DNA of 64,000 nucleotides from Flabesymbios commensalis (taxonomy: Eukaryota; Annelida; Polychaeta; Terebellida; Flabelligeridae): NCBI GenBank assembly GCA_964017125.1, contig OZ024914.1, positions 16,354,420 to 16,418,419 of the forward strand, in the 5' to 3' direction. Positions 12,001-20,255 of this stretch are shown here, piece after piece. A program made the position numbers and the translations under genes. Under the pieces are notes generated by a model. That model made no database searches. It was not told the origin of the DNA and saw nothing but the letters and a program-made list of their open reading frames with translations. The number at the start of each line of letters is the position of its first letter. Position 1 is the first letter of the stretch.

Positions 12001-12084
12001 AATCAATGAAGGCTGCTTACCTGTACTTTGGAAAAAATCAGGCGGCGAGTTAGCGAACATCACTTGTTTTTCTGACTTCTGCAT
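9076..12084 (-). CDS. Dispanin (CD225-domain) two-pass membrane protein, three coding exons
   Basis: Small membrane protein of the dispanin/IFITM/PRRT family. Coding exons on the minus strand are 12084-12021, 9692-9520 and 9330-9076. Exon 1 starts MQKSEKQVMF and ends at a strong donor (CAG/GTAAGCAG) with one spare base; exon 2 opens after TTTTAAG with two bases that complete the Gly codon; exon 2 ends at CTACAG/GTAGG in phase 0 and exon 3 opens after TTTCTTTTCTTCAG. The 163-residue product has a Pro/Gln/Tyr-rich N-terminal half with two TGAPTPGYQ repeats (residues 41-49, 51-59), a PPDY (PPxY) motif at 85-88, a first membrane segment about 91-107, a basic Cys-bearing loop (KKSRQCR, 108-114), the AEARRLS stretch (130-136) and a second membrane segment about 137-158. 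Order and size match CD225 proteins, which act in membrane trafficking and fusion control; the role here is unknown. The exon 1 ATG is inferred, since no stop lies directly upstream. Confidence 0.85.
9886..9934 (-). other. Small ORF start in perfect initiation context inside dispanin intron 1
   Basis: On the minus strand GCGGCCGCCATGGCTG gives an ideal animal start context, followed by MAALKLEIVGSFVF and then CAGGGTAAAT, a usable splice donor. It could be an alternative first exon, but splicing to the 9692 exon would leave the wrong phase. Without splicing the frame stops after 31 codons. Function not established. Confidence 0.25.
10315..10558 (+). mobile_element. TTAA-type MITE, family A, copy 1
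   Basis: Starts near AACTCTTCAAGCCTGAATT and ends GAGGGCTCAAAGGGTTA. Shared internal words with the copies at 14102, 17762 and 32864 include GCCGCGAATTGCTG, GCAATTCTC, CTTGTAG and AAAATTGC. The ends (TTAACCCTTT... ...AAAGGGTTAA) and TTAA borders are those of piggyBac-type non-autonomous elements. It lies inside intron 1 of the dispanin gene. Confidence 0.7.
10548..10733 (+). mobile_element. TTAA-type MITE, family B, copy 1
   Basis: Abuts family A. Begins GGGTTATTGCGCTGAAAT and ends GCGCTGAATAGGTTAA. Shares AAATCATCATAAAT, GTTAGCTCTTTCCG, TTCATTTGAATA and GTTTTACTCTTTCAGTG with copies at 16185 and 18014. Confidence 0.65.
10734..12010. other. Dispanin intron 1, AT-rich
   Basis: Intronic DNA on the minus-strand gene. 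Besides small local hairpins (for example CGTAGATC/GATCTACG words near 10855 and 11055) no feature was supported. Confidence 0.5.
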
Positions 12085-12203
12085 TATGAATCTATCAGTG
12101 AGATATAAAACAAATGTTTTCACAAATATAACGTTCGCAAATAAATTATATCACGACATAGTGCTCTATAGAGCATGAGATTCACATAGCAGTTAAATGT
12201 AGC

Positions 12204-12310
12204 TCTCCCAACACGTGATGTTGACTCAATGTTGTTTCAATTGTGGTCCACCATCGCAGATGGTGGACCAGCATTGAAATGACATTGGGTGAATATTTCG
12301 TGTTTACTGG
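12204..12310. mobile_element. GTTGG/CCAAC hairpin MITE
   Basis: Outer arms CCCAACACG / CGTGTTTACTGG and inner arms TCAATGTTGTTTCAAT / GCATTGAAATGACATTGG flank a core of GTGGTCCACCATCGCAGATG and its complement. Same family as 8943-9042 and 15324-15432. It lies about 120 bases upstream of the dispanin ATG, probably in its 5' intron. Confidence 0.75.
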
Positions 12311-12384
12311 ACGCCAACCCAATTATTTTTTACGTTTCATTCACTTTGAGATGCCAAAAATGCCTCAGCTAAATAAACCAAACT

Positions 12385-12611
12385 TAACCCTTTAAGCGCA
12401 AAATTACATTATGTAAATTTTCACGCACTCGAAGTTGTGTCTCGCTACCGCGACCCACAACTTCAAGTGAGTGAAAATGACTCAAATTTATTTAATTTGA
12501 GACCAAACATTTACAAATCTTGATGTTTAAATACTCATTTCATTCCCAATAATAGTGATTTAATCGGCTAGTGAAACGGATAAAAAAAGGTTTAGCAGTG
12601 AAAGAGTTAAC
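12385..12611. mobile_element. TTAA-type MITE with an internal 60-base hairpin (family C)
   Basis: Starts TTAACCCTTTAAGCGC and ends CAGTGAAAGAGTTAA, so TTAA borders and CCCTTT ends are both visible. Inside, TTTTCACGCACTCGAAGTTG and its inverted copy CAACTTCAAGTGAGTGAAAA flank TGTCTCGCTACCGCGACCCA, an almost perfect stem. This is the best-preserved member of a family also seen at 7378-7800, 13070-13300, 14478-14565 and 16040-16185. Confidence 0.75.
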
Positions 12612-13069
12612 AAAGATCCAAGGCTGAAAAATACATCTATGAAAAAACTAAACGTCCTTATTTATTGTTAGGCCCGTATACATTTTAATATTGAATGAAT
12701 AGTATTCAAAATATTCATAAACGTTATAAGGGTGTTTTATGGGTTATTATCCCATCAATGTAAATATTTCCTATGCAATTTTCAGCTTTAAAAACAAACA
12801 AGACACTCACATTTAAAGGTTTAGCTTGGTTTGTTTCATTTTTATTTTTATTTGTTACATTTTTAGTTCGTTTTATTTGAGTTTTTCCGGCAAATAGGCT
12901 ACATTTCTGTCAATAATTGATGGGATGGTTAACCTTCTTAGCACATGTTCATTTCTGACCAGCTTGAGATCTGAATTCTCAGAAATAGCTCAAGACAGCT
13001 CGCGGTACGCCCATATTGTGACAAATTATCACATTTTTTTTAGAAAAAGTGGGAGCTTACAGGGTTAAA

Positions 13070-13300
13070 CCTTTAACCACCAAATTATTCAATTTGAATT
13101 TTCACCCACTCGAAGTTGTGGATCGCGTCACTTCAAGTGAGTGAAAATTATTCAGATTTGACAACATGGAGGTCAAGTCCTCTCAAATCTTGCTGATTTA
13201 TGTCACATTTTATCTTTAGCATATTTAAAATGTGGTACTTAATGTGTTAATAAAAAATGAAAACCTGCATATATGCGGCACCGGCGATTAAAGGGTTAAT
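13070..13300. mobile_element. TTAA-type MITE, family C, copy
   Basis: Bounded by GGGTTAAACCTTTAACC on the left and GATTAAAGGGTTAA on the right. Contains the CACTCGAAGTTGTGGATCGC / CACTTCAAGTGAGTGAAAA hairpin. The right half (AATCTTGCTGATTTATGTCA, TTAAAATGTGGT, GTGTTAATAAAAA) recurs alone at 20035-20145. Confidence 0.65.
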
Positions 13301-13790
13301 CAAACATGCTAGTAAGGTGTCTCTCTCTAGTTGGTCAAGGTCAGGTCGAGATCACAATACAGCGCTATATAATATAGCACAGAATGTCAACAATAAACTG
13401 ACTATGGTATAAAACAATGATATTATAAATTGGTACAGAATTACAAAATTAGAATACAAATACATTACGTCGACCCTATCGTAAGCATATATTATTAGTG
13501 TACTTTTTAAAGGCAAAAAGTGGTAACTGTAACACTATAATGCATATTATATCGTTAGCCGAATCAAGTGTGCGAAAGGTGCACAAAACACTTGATACTA
13601 TTTCGATGTATTAGTGTCAGATTGCAAAATTATGAACTATTTCGCATATTGCGCCATTTATATATAATTCGATCTTTTTTCTACACCACAGTATTAAAAT
13701 ATAACTCTACTAATCAAAAACGTATAAAGATCTTCACGTAGAGTGAAAGCTAAAATGTAACATTTGAGGATAGGGAAATAACATATCAAC
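13301..13790. other. AT-rich DNA, probable 5' intron of the dispanin gene
   Basis: No separate feature seen. Assigned as intronic only if the leader exon at 13795 is real. Confidence 0.3.
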
Positions 13791-13794
13791 TTAC

Positions 13795-13870
13795 ATCTTC
13801 AGTGAATTAAAAATCCAAATGAAATCCGCACTGAACAGGTGAAAACCTCTGGCTTTTATTTGTTTATATA
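13795..13870 (-). promoter_or_regulatory. Possible TATA promoter and leader exon of the dispanin gene
   Basis: On the minus strand a TATATAAAC box (about 13870-13862) is followed some 70 bases later by GAAGAT/GTAAGTTG, a strong splice donor with its GT at 13794-13793. A short non-coding first exon ending at 13795 and spliced to an acceptor upstream of the ATG at 12084 would make a conventional gene structure. No transcript evidence is available from sequence. Confidence 0.3.
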
Positions 13871-14053
13871 GATATATATATTCGTGTGACTCTGACCTTG
13901 TTATATGAGGGGAACTGACAAATATCAACCACAGGTGTTATGACTGTCCGTATTATGTATGTACATGTATCTATATGGGCGCTACGCTCCGATGAAGAGA
14001 AGCCGAGTGACGATACATCCACACTAGTAAATGTGATTTAACCCCTAGCCCTG

Positions 14054-14105
14054 AATACAAGTCAATTCCGCCCGAGCTGCAGTTCGGGCGGAATAGACTT
14101 GTATT
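14054..14105. repeat. 52-base near-perfect palindrome
   Basis: The arms AATACAAGTCAATTCCGCCC and GGGCGGAATAGACTTGTATT pair across a GAGCTGCAGTTC centre with about two mismatches. It touches the left end of the next TTAA-type MITE at 14102. Confidence 0.85.
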
Positions 14106-14358
14106 AACCCTTTCAAGCCTGAATTTACCATTGTCATCTTTATCAACTACCAAGCCGCGAATTGCTGCCGCAATTCTCAGCTTGTAGTGGATAAAGATGA
14201 CTTGAAGTTGATGACAAATTAAAGAAAATTGCCATGTGTTGGTAAATCAGTTTCATGAAAATTTTCATTCAAAACCCCTGGTTGTATGAAAGTTAAGTCT
14301 GTTTTCAGGGATGTAAAATGATGCTTTAATGCATCGTGAGGGCTTAAAGGGTTAAGGG
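14102..14358 (+). mobile_element. TTAA-type MITE, family A, copy 2
   Basis: The cleanest family A copy: TTAACCCTTTCAAGCCTGAA at the left, GAGGGCTTAAAGGGTTAA at the right. Inside, CAAGCCGCGAATTGCTGCCG and CAATTCTCAGCTTGTAGTGG form a second hairpin. Length about 255 bp, no coding capacity. Confidence 0.8.
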
Positions 14359-14477
14359 CTCTAGAGCACTGATGTCCACTATAGCCGACGTTCTGTCTTT
14401 TATTAGCATCTGTATGAGCAGTTGTTAAACATAAAATATGTCCTAAATATTCAAGAACTGATATATGTTGCGACCTA

Positions 14478-14565
14478 AATTTTCAGTCACTTGAAGTTGT
14501 AGCGATACACAACTTCAAGTGACGGAAAATTTAAATTGAATAGCTGAGATATCCAAGGGGTTAAG
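14478..14565. mobile_element. Family C hairpin, partial
   Basis: AAATTTTCAGTCACTTGAAG and CTTCAAGTGACGGAAAATTT pair around TTGTAGCGATACACAA. An AGGGGTTAAGG word about 30 bases downstream may be the worn right end. Confidence 0.6.
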
Positions 14566-14585
14566 GCTCCCTACATAGTCGGTTC

Positions 14586-14735
14586 AGAGAGGGGGGCGTG
14601 GGGCATTGCGGCGTTCCGGGTTCGAACCCTGCTGATCCTATTTCGGTCTTTCAGAGAAATATCCTTGTTTCTCCCCAGTCAATGTAACTAGGCGATCACA
14701 TAAGTGACGGCCTCGACGAGTAAGTTTGCAACTAG
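14586..14735 (+). mobile_element. tRNA-derived SINE-like fragment
   Basis: Carries GGGTTCGAACCC, a tRNA T-arm/B-box sequence, at about 14627-14638, with a poor A-box region upstream, followed by a non-tRNA body with TTTCTCCCCAGTCAATGTAA. No tRNA cloverleaf can be completed. Likely a SINE fragment, family unknown. Confidence 0.5.
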
Positions 14736-14877
14736 TGTTAATTTCGCGCAAGGCCACGCACTGTGTGCTACAACACATGCGTGGGTTGAACATCTTCCTG
14801 ACAGCCAGGCTCGCTGCTCTCGAGGTCGACTCGGGAGAAGAGAGCCTTGTGTGGGAAGATGGGGTTGACAGCAAAAC
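14736..14877. other. Short unassigned segment between a SINE-like piece and a hairpin MITE
   Basis: No gene seen; overlapping short frames on both strands mirror each other and have no support. Confidence 0.4.
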
Positions 14878-15035
14878 CGATATGTTAAACCTATATAACA
14901 TTGGTTTACTGTTGGTCCAGCGTCGCAGACGGTGACCCAACATTACACCAGTGTAGCCTCAACGTCTCTTTTAATCAATGTTGGCTCAATGTTATACCAG
15001 CATCACAAAGGGTGGCCCAACATTAAGCCAACGCA
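14878..15035. mobile_element. GTTGG/CCAAC hairpin MITEs, two partial units
   Basis: First unit: ATAACATTGGTTTACTGTTG facing CCCAACATTACACCAGTGT. Second unit: CAATGTTGGCTCAATGTTAT facing CCCAACATTAAGCCAACG. Both are about 60-80 bases, with GTCGCAGACGG or ATCACAAAGGG at the turn. Confidence 0.65.
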
Positions 15036-15185
15036 GCTTCAAAGCCTATAGTTTAATGAGTTATTTAAACCTCCCACTGTCTGTACACATAAGGTAATTA
15101 TATTCAACACAGTGCGATTGATAGCGTGTAATATAGGGCCTAACCCGATTTGTGTAGATTTGCTGACCTCAGAAGGACAGCATGG

Positions 15186-15275
15186 TGTGGATGCCCAGCA
15201 GAAAGGAGATGAGAACCTGGTGTTGGTTTAATGCTGGGCCAACGTCTGAGATGTTGGCCCAACAGTTACCAAACT
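15186..15275. mobile_element. GTTGG/CCAAC hairpin MITE, partial
   Basis: CCCAGCAGAAAGG left end and GGTGTTGGTTTAATGCTGGG facing TTGGCCCAACAGTTACCAAA around a GTCTGAGATG turn. Confidence 0.6.
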
Positions 15276-15323
15276 CTGGGCTAATACTCTGGGTTTTCTA
15301 TGCATCAGGTGTGTGGGTTGAAT

Positions 15324-15432
15324 CCCAGCAAACACGAGCCATTAAACCAATGGTGTTTTAATGTTGGCCCACCGTCTTTGACGCTGGGCCAACATTAAAA
15401 CACCATTGGTTCAATGCCTCGTGTTTGCTGGG
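15324..15432. mobile_element. Near-perfect 109-base hairpin MITE
   Basis: The whole element is one palindrome. Ends are CCCAGCAAACACGAG and CTCGTGTTTGCTGGG, middle arms AATGGTGTTTTAATGTTGGC and GCCAACATTAAAACACCATT, turn about GTCTTTGACG. Only a handful of mismatches separate the arms, so this is the freshest copy of the family in the window. No clear target duplication was seen beyond a possible AT. Confidence 0.85.
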
Positions 15433-16035
15433 ATAACAACTATCCCTTATATTTATAACATATGTCCTGGTGTTGTATAACCTAAAGCAAACCGGATATA
15501 TAATTAAGGCAAACTATAAGCGCGCAAAAATGAATCATTGCCAATTGAGTCATGTTCAAGTTGGTTTCATCACATTTAATAGTTTATTATAATCAAAAAT
15601 ATCAACCGGACAAAAAGCATCAATATATAGGCCTAATTAGAAAAGACCACAGAAGTCTTACTCATTTCTGGGCCAAAAATCGGGATAATTTTTTTTACAA
15701 AAATTGTATTTTACGTAACCATGACAACACATGGTTACTTAAAACATAATTTTCCCTAAGATTTCTGGGCTACCCTTCTGAAAAAGTTCAAAGGAGAAAC
15801 AAGGTAGCTGTGAAATTCATAGGTAATCTTTTCACTTGATTTGTGCCATAATCCGCCCTACTAGAATAACAAATAATTGAATGGTACGCCGTTCTTATTC
15901 GAAATTCCATTTTTCACAACTCATCTCAAGCAATCATTTCATTTTTAAATCAATATGATTCGTAGAGCAGACTGTATGTGCAGTATTTTTCGATCTAGCA
16001 TAATGATTTACCATCATGTATAATATCATGCAATT
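15433..16035. other. AT-rich DNA, nothing recognised
   Basis: No gene, RNA or repeat supported. Confidence 0.5.
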
Positions 16036-16039
16036 GATA

Positions 16040-16440
16040 ACATAACATGTTCCTTCCCCCTCCATAATATAAATTTTCACCCACTTGAAATTGTGTCTCG
16101 CTGCCACAACTTGGAGTAGGAGAAAATTACTCATATGCGTTTAATTTGAAACCAAATATTTGCAAATCTTGATGTTTGACCCTTAAAGCGCTGAATTTTT
16201 GTATGAAAACAGTGGAGACCATAGGGTTTTTTCAATTTTAAAACATCATAACTGTCTTAGTTAGCTCTCTTTGATTCATTTGAATACCCATGTTTTGGGT
16301 CTACCGCTATTAGAAATATTTTAATTCTTTCAGTGTGGCTATCGATTTTAGACGTCGGAATCTGACGTCTGCAGACGTCAGATTCTGACGACTAAAGCCG
16401 ATCCCCGCACTGTAACTGTGTAAGAATTAAGCAATCATTT
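16040..16440. mobile_element. Family C hairpin joined to family B MITE
   Basis: Left part (to about 16180) has TTTTCACCCACTTGAAATTG and CCACAACTTGGAGTAGGAG. Right part (16185-16440) starts CCCTTAAAGCGCTGAAT, has GTTAGCTCTCTTTGATTCAT, AATTCTTTCAGTGTGG, then two facing GACGTC-bearing words (ATTTTAGACGTCGGAATC / GATTCTGACG) forming a hairpin, and ends CCCGCACTG... with a worn TTAA. The fuller pattern is seen at 18014-18265. Confidence 0.6.
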
Positions 16441-16559
16441 AATTCACAGTGATTTGATTAGTTAACAAAACAAATTAAAAAACGACTATAGTTTTTTTTG
16501 AAAATGCCCTTATAATGCGGATCTTCAGATTTGTTAGCTGAGTTCTGCAAAGATTTAAG

Positions 16560-16690
16560 GCGAGGGCCTGGTGCAGTGGTTAAAGCTGCCTGCTTGGAAA
16601 GTCGGATATCGCGAGCTCGAACCCCGCTCTAGCATTCAAGTTTCAAAGAAACAAAATGTTTCTTCCCTGTTCATTCGTTAAGATTCAATA
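16560..16690 (+). mobile_element. tRNA-derived SINE-like element 1
   Basis: GGGCCTGGTGCAGTGGTTAA looks like an A box and GAGCTCGAACCCC a B box about 45 bases later, tRNA spacing. The body continues with TTTCAAAGAAACAAAATG. The cloverleaf is imperfect, so this is a SINE head, not a tRNA gene. Confidence 0.6.
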
Positions 16691-16694
16691 TCGT

Positions 16695-16880
16695 GCGGAA
16701 CCGCTGTGACCGAGAGGTAGCGAGCCCGGCCTCAGACCGCCAGGGTTCGAATTTCTAATCCTGTTTCTGGAGGGTAGTCTCTTCTGATTCATCTCACCAT
16801 CCTGAGGAGGTTGTCCCGGCCCAGTTTAGCCTATATGTACACAAAGGTGGTCTAAAACCCCATTCATTTCATTTCAGATG
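16695..16880 (+). mobile_element. tRNA-derived SINE-like element 2
   Basis: TGACCGAGAGGTAGCGAGCC (Leu/Ser tRNA-like A box) and AGGGTTCGAATTTC (B box) are followed by a GC-rich body with CATCCTGAGGAGG and a tail CATTCATTTCATTTCAG. It directly follows the first SINE-like copy. Confidence 0.6.
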
Positions 16881-17052
16881 GATATTAACTATGGGTAGGA
16901 TAATGTCTGAGCAGCATATAGACAGCGACTTTCATTTATTTTAATTAATAATATAAAATTGATTTACAAAGCAAAGGCTCAAATACTGAATCCTATATAT
17001 GGAGGGCAGTGTCATCTCATTCATCTCATCATCTTTATCTGTGGATTAATGT
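16881..17052. other. Short AT-rich stretch before a microsatellite
   Basis: Nothing recognised. Confidence 0.4.
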
Positions 17053-17152
17053 CCCATTCATTCATTCATTCATTCATTCATTCATTCATTCATTCATTCA
17101 TTCATTCATTCATTCATTCATTCATTCATTCATTCATTCATTCATTCATTTA
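17053..17152. repeat. ATTC tetranucleotide microsatellite
   Basis: About 25 uninterrupted ATTC units. The apparent Ile-His-Ser-Phe repeat proteins it encodes are not genes. Confidence 0.97.
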
Positions 17153-17299
17153 GGCCAATTTTTTGTTTGCTTTTGGAAACAAATATTAGAATTGATGTGA
17201 TTCCATACTTTTTCGCAATACTCGTTAAATATTCTTTTATCTGGACTATTAACCTTTGAAAAATATTACAAACTACTTAAAATATTAGGTGGCCTGTTT

Positions 17300-17760
17300 T
17301 TGTTTTTGACTATGTAACTATCTATATATGTCAGATTGCTTCTTGGGTATTTTTTTCTTTTAGTTTGTGGTGATTTTTTTTTTAATGATTACAATAAAAA
17401 AACACGGAGTTGACAAAAGCTAGTCTTAAGAGCCTAATTCTCTTCTTTCATTGCAATCGTCTTATAAAATACCATGACGTTAGTTTGAATAAAGATAATT
17501 CCTAACAGATCAAAGAACAGGATAAATAAAACCGTCAATTTGATTAATATTGTATCATATTATAATATGATTTAGAATTACATGATGAGACTTGTTATGT
17601 ACAGATTCGTCGCATGTTTGACGCTTAGTGCTTAACATGGAATCATAATGTTTAAGTGATCCATTGTATCTCATGAATGATATAGATTGATATACGTGAA
17701 AAATATACATGATAACTACACTTAAATTGAAAACAAAAATATAAAATAACTACTTCAACC
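17300..17760 (-). repeat. Downstream part of sulfotransferase block 1
   Basis: Shares TTTTTTTTTAATGATTACAA, GTTTGAATAAAGATAA, GATTAATATTGTATCAT, GTACAGATTCGTCGC and TTTGACG with the downstream flanks of the other sulfotransferase blocks at 22.8-23.3, 33.5-33.7 and (inverted) 52.1-52.6 kb. Non-coding. Confidence 0.65.
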
Positions 17761-17761
17761 C

Positions 17762-18013
17762 TTAACCCTTTAAGCCCTCACAATGCATTAAGGCATCATT
17801 TTACATCCCTGAAAAATATCTCAGTTTTTCCTAAAGCCAAAGGTTTTAGAACGAAAATTCCCCTGAAACTGGTTTACCAATACATGGTAATTTTCCTTAC
17901 TTTTTCACCAACTTCAAATCATCTTCATCCACTACAAGTAGAGAATTGCGACAGCAATTCGCGGCTTGTAGTGGATGAAGATGACTATGGTAAATTCAGG
18001 CTTGAAAGGGTTA
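17762..18013 (-). mobile_element. TTAA-type MITE, family A, copy 3
   Basis: Inverted relative to 14102. TTAACCCTTTAAGCCCTCAC at one end and TCAGGCTTGAAAGGGTTAA at the other. Inserted within the downstream flank of sulfotransferase block 1. Confidence 0.75.
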
Positions 18014-18265
18014 AACATGTTAAAGCGCTGTAATATTCTTATATAAACGAAGAGACCATTTTTTCCACTTGGCATCATCATAAATGTCTTAGTTAGCTCT
18101 TTCCGTTTTATTTGAATATCTATGGTATGAGTCTACGGCCATTATAAATGTTTTACTCTAAGTCCTTAGATGCAGGGATCGACTGTAGACGTCAAAATCC
18201 GACGTCTATAGGCCTAAACGTCGGATTTCGACGTCTAAAGACGGTCCCCGCACTGAAAGGGTTAA
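18014..18265 (+). mobile_element. TTAA-type MITE, family B, copy 3
   Basis: Begins TGTTAAAGCGCTGTAAT, ends CCCGCACTGAAAGGGTTAA. Contains CATCATAAATGTCTTAGTTA, the TCTACGGCCATTATAAATG stretch and a hairpin from AGACGTCAAAATCCGACGTC facing GTCGGATTTCGACGTCT. Abuts the family A copy. Confidence 0.7.
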
Positions 18266-18744
18266 ACCTCTGAAAATTGTTATTATCTGAACATAGAAGG
18301 GTATACATAAACTTACACCAATTTACATTATAATAAAAAAAACAGTGTTTAAAAACATTTGATTTAATAATATATTAATTCCTCATATATTACGATACGT
18401 TTATCTAAGATATTGACAATCCATACATTTAATTCACTATTATCTTTTAGAATATCCACTATATATCCAATATGCACCACCCTGTTATAGCTATGTGATG
18501 TTGCTGTTTATGTTTTTGATTCTGTTTCACCCAATTATTTACATACTAGTATCTGTTATTATAATAAGACACATCTTCTATCTGATATCACAACAATAAG
18601 AATAGACAATCTCATAATAGCTAGAAGTATAATTATGTTGAAATTAATACATTATTATTAAGAGTATACATTACAACATTTAATATTAGAAATAATTATG
18701 CAAATTAGACATCATGGTGGTTTCTATAGAACCCAAACAATATG
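18266..18744 (-). repeat. 3' flank of sulfotransferase block 1
   Basis: Matches the DNA directly 3' of the other sulfotransferase genes: CCACCCTGTTATAGCTATG, GATGTTGCTG, TGATTCTGTTTCACC and ATTATGCAAATTAGACATC words appear in the same order at 29320-29560 and 34260-34490. Confidence 0.7.
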
Positions 18745-19814
18745 TTATTCTGATTTATTCTGATTTACTAATTCCACTCCGCTGTGGGCCTCTTTATCTA
18801 TGAGATATTGTACCTTCCAGAACACATGTGTCTGGCACTCTTGGTACTCCGTGTTTATCACAGAAGGATTGTGTAAATTGCTTGGTAAAGTTAATCCTCG
18901 AGCACAATTGATCAAGTTATCTTTACTGAGTACTGAATGTCGCTGAGAATCTACAGCCATTCCACGTAGTGCCTTCTCAACGTACATCTGTGGCAACTCG
19001 CAATATTTGAAGAGTTCTTGCAATGTGTACTTTGGATCACTTACTAAATCTTCAAATTTGATGGCTGCCAAAGGATATCCTTCTTGGCAAAGGTTCAAAT
19101 ATTTTTTGCACAGTATTACCCATATCATCAACATGAACAGAACTTGGTGCTTTATTCGGAAGTCAAACTCCTTACCCGGTACACCAGTAACCGCTTCAAA
19201 AAATGTCCTTGTGAATGTTCTATGAAATCTACCTGATGTGAATAGGATTCTTAGTATGGGAAGCTTGTAAGATATTTTTACCAAAGATACAGCAACGTCT
19301 AAACCTTCCCTGTACATAAAAATTACCTTAGTATCAGGAATTAAATCTTCCACTTTCTCCATATGGACCATGGCGGTACCGCCCATCTTGATAAAATACA
19401 CACAAGGTATCTTTGACAAAGGTTTACAAAGCATACTAATGGCACTAACTATGTAGCGATCCAGATGTTCATCAGAAACCAATTTTTCTTGACATGCGAG
19501 TGCAACTGCTTCAAAAGCAGCGGGTTTACTCATTGACACTATCTCGTCTGTATGGTCCATCAGTTGTGTGAGAAGAGTGGAGCCACAACGACTTGTGTGT
19601 CCAAGCAAAATTATTGGAGCTTGTGGTCGACCCACTTTCTCGACAAGTTTATAAAACGATGTGATGGGCATCACATATAGTCTCTGACCATGATTGAACT
19701 GTCCTTCTCGAACAAAAGAGGCAACGCTTGAATGGTAAACGTTGATGTTCTCAGGAGATTCTATGAATACAGCTTTTAGTGGTGTTAGCTCATATAATGT
19801 GATGTTATCCCTTA
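18745..19814 (-). pseudogene. Sulfotransferase-like gene copy 1, 5'-truncated and frameshifted
   Basis: Paralogue of the 428-residue proteins at 34553 and 49909. Homology begins at about 19814 (their residue 87) and everything upstream, including the membrane anchor, is replaced by a TAAGGTCC short tandem repeat. The first in-frame ATG is therefore at the VMPITSFYKL position, giving an open frame of 309 codons from 19674. The P-loop (SRCGSTLL) and the YREGLDVAVSLVKIS segment are intact. Near 18873 a net loss of 10 bases shifts the frame after TLPSNL, so the last 30-odd family residues are replaced by an unrelated tail that runs past the ancestral stop (18794-18796). With no anchor and a changed C-terminus it is most likely a pseudogene, though a soluble product is not ruled out. 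Confidence 0.85.
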
Positions 19815-19860
19815 GGACCTTATCGGACCTTAGGACCCTTAGGACCTTATTGCCTCATTG
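19815..19860. repeat. TTAGGACC/GGTCCTAA short tandem repeat
   Basis: About four units of CTTAGGACC with small variations, exactly where the sulfotransferase copy 1 loses homology. It may mark the breakpoint of the truncation. Confidence 0.7.
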
Positions 19861-19990
19861 GCTCATGTCTAACTTACATGCCTCACCATGTTTTAAAACT
19901 AAATTTTCACTGCTGAAGACCTAAAAATATACGCAGTAAATTTATTGATACAAATGGTGTGCTCATGTAATCTCATCTATTGTTAATGTG
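19861..19990 (-). repeat. Fragment shared with 48690-48800
   Basis: Reading the minus strand, GAGATTACATGAGCA, AATAAATTTACTGCGTATAT and TTCAGCAGTG-like words and AAAACATG follow in the same order as at 48710-48810 on the plus strand, upstream of sulfotransferase copy 4. Confidence 0.5.
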
Positions 19991-20034
19991 AGTGAACATT
20001 ATTAATAATATTCAGGTTTGACGGGATCATTGTT

Positions 20035-20145
20035 GTTGACTATTTTGAATCTTTGCTGATAAATGTCACGTTCTATTTTCAACATGTTTAAAATGTTGTG
20101 TTTAATGTGCTAATAAAAACATGGGACCAGTGGCTAAAGGGTTAA
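20035..20145 (+). mobile_element. Right half of a family C TTAA-type MITE
   Basis: AATCTTTGCTGATAAATGTC, ATGTTTAAAATGTTGTG, GTGCTAATAAAAACATG and GGCTAAAGGGTTAATG repeat the right half of the 13070-13300 copy, including the AAAGGGTTAA end. Confidence 0.6.
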
Positions 20146-20189
20146 TGATGTCGTTGGATCCATCACACCTAAATACATCACTTAGCTGT

Positions 20190-20255
20190 TTCTGCATTGA
20201 GCCGTGAGCGGTTTATCCGGCGAGTCACTGGCGGGCCACTGACCGAACACTGATA
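20190..20255. repeat. CCACTGG motif cluster, copy 3
   Basis: GTGAGCGGTTTATCC, GAGTCACTGGCGGGCCACTG and GAACACTGATAAAC use the same vocabulary as 3050-3260 and 6141-6520; a short, worn copy. Confidence 0.4.

Noticed and set aside
16560-16880. True tRNA genes
   Set aside because: A and B boxes are present but no full cloverleaf or T-run terminator follows; better read as SINE heads.
16959-17200. Ile-His-Ser-Phe repeat proteins
   Set aside because: Produced by the ATTC microsatellite.
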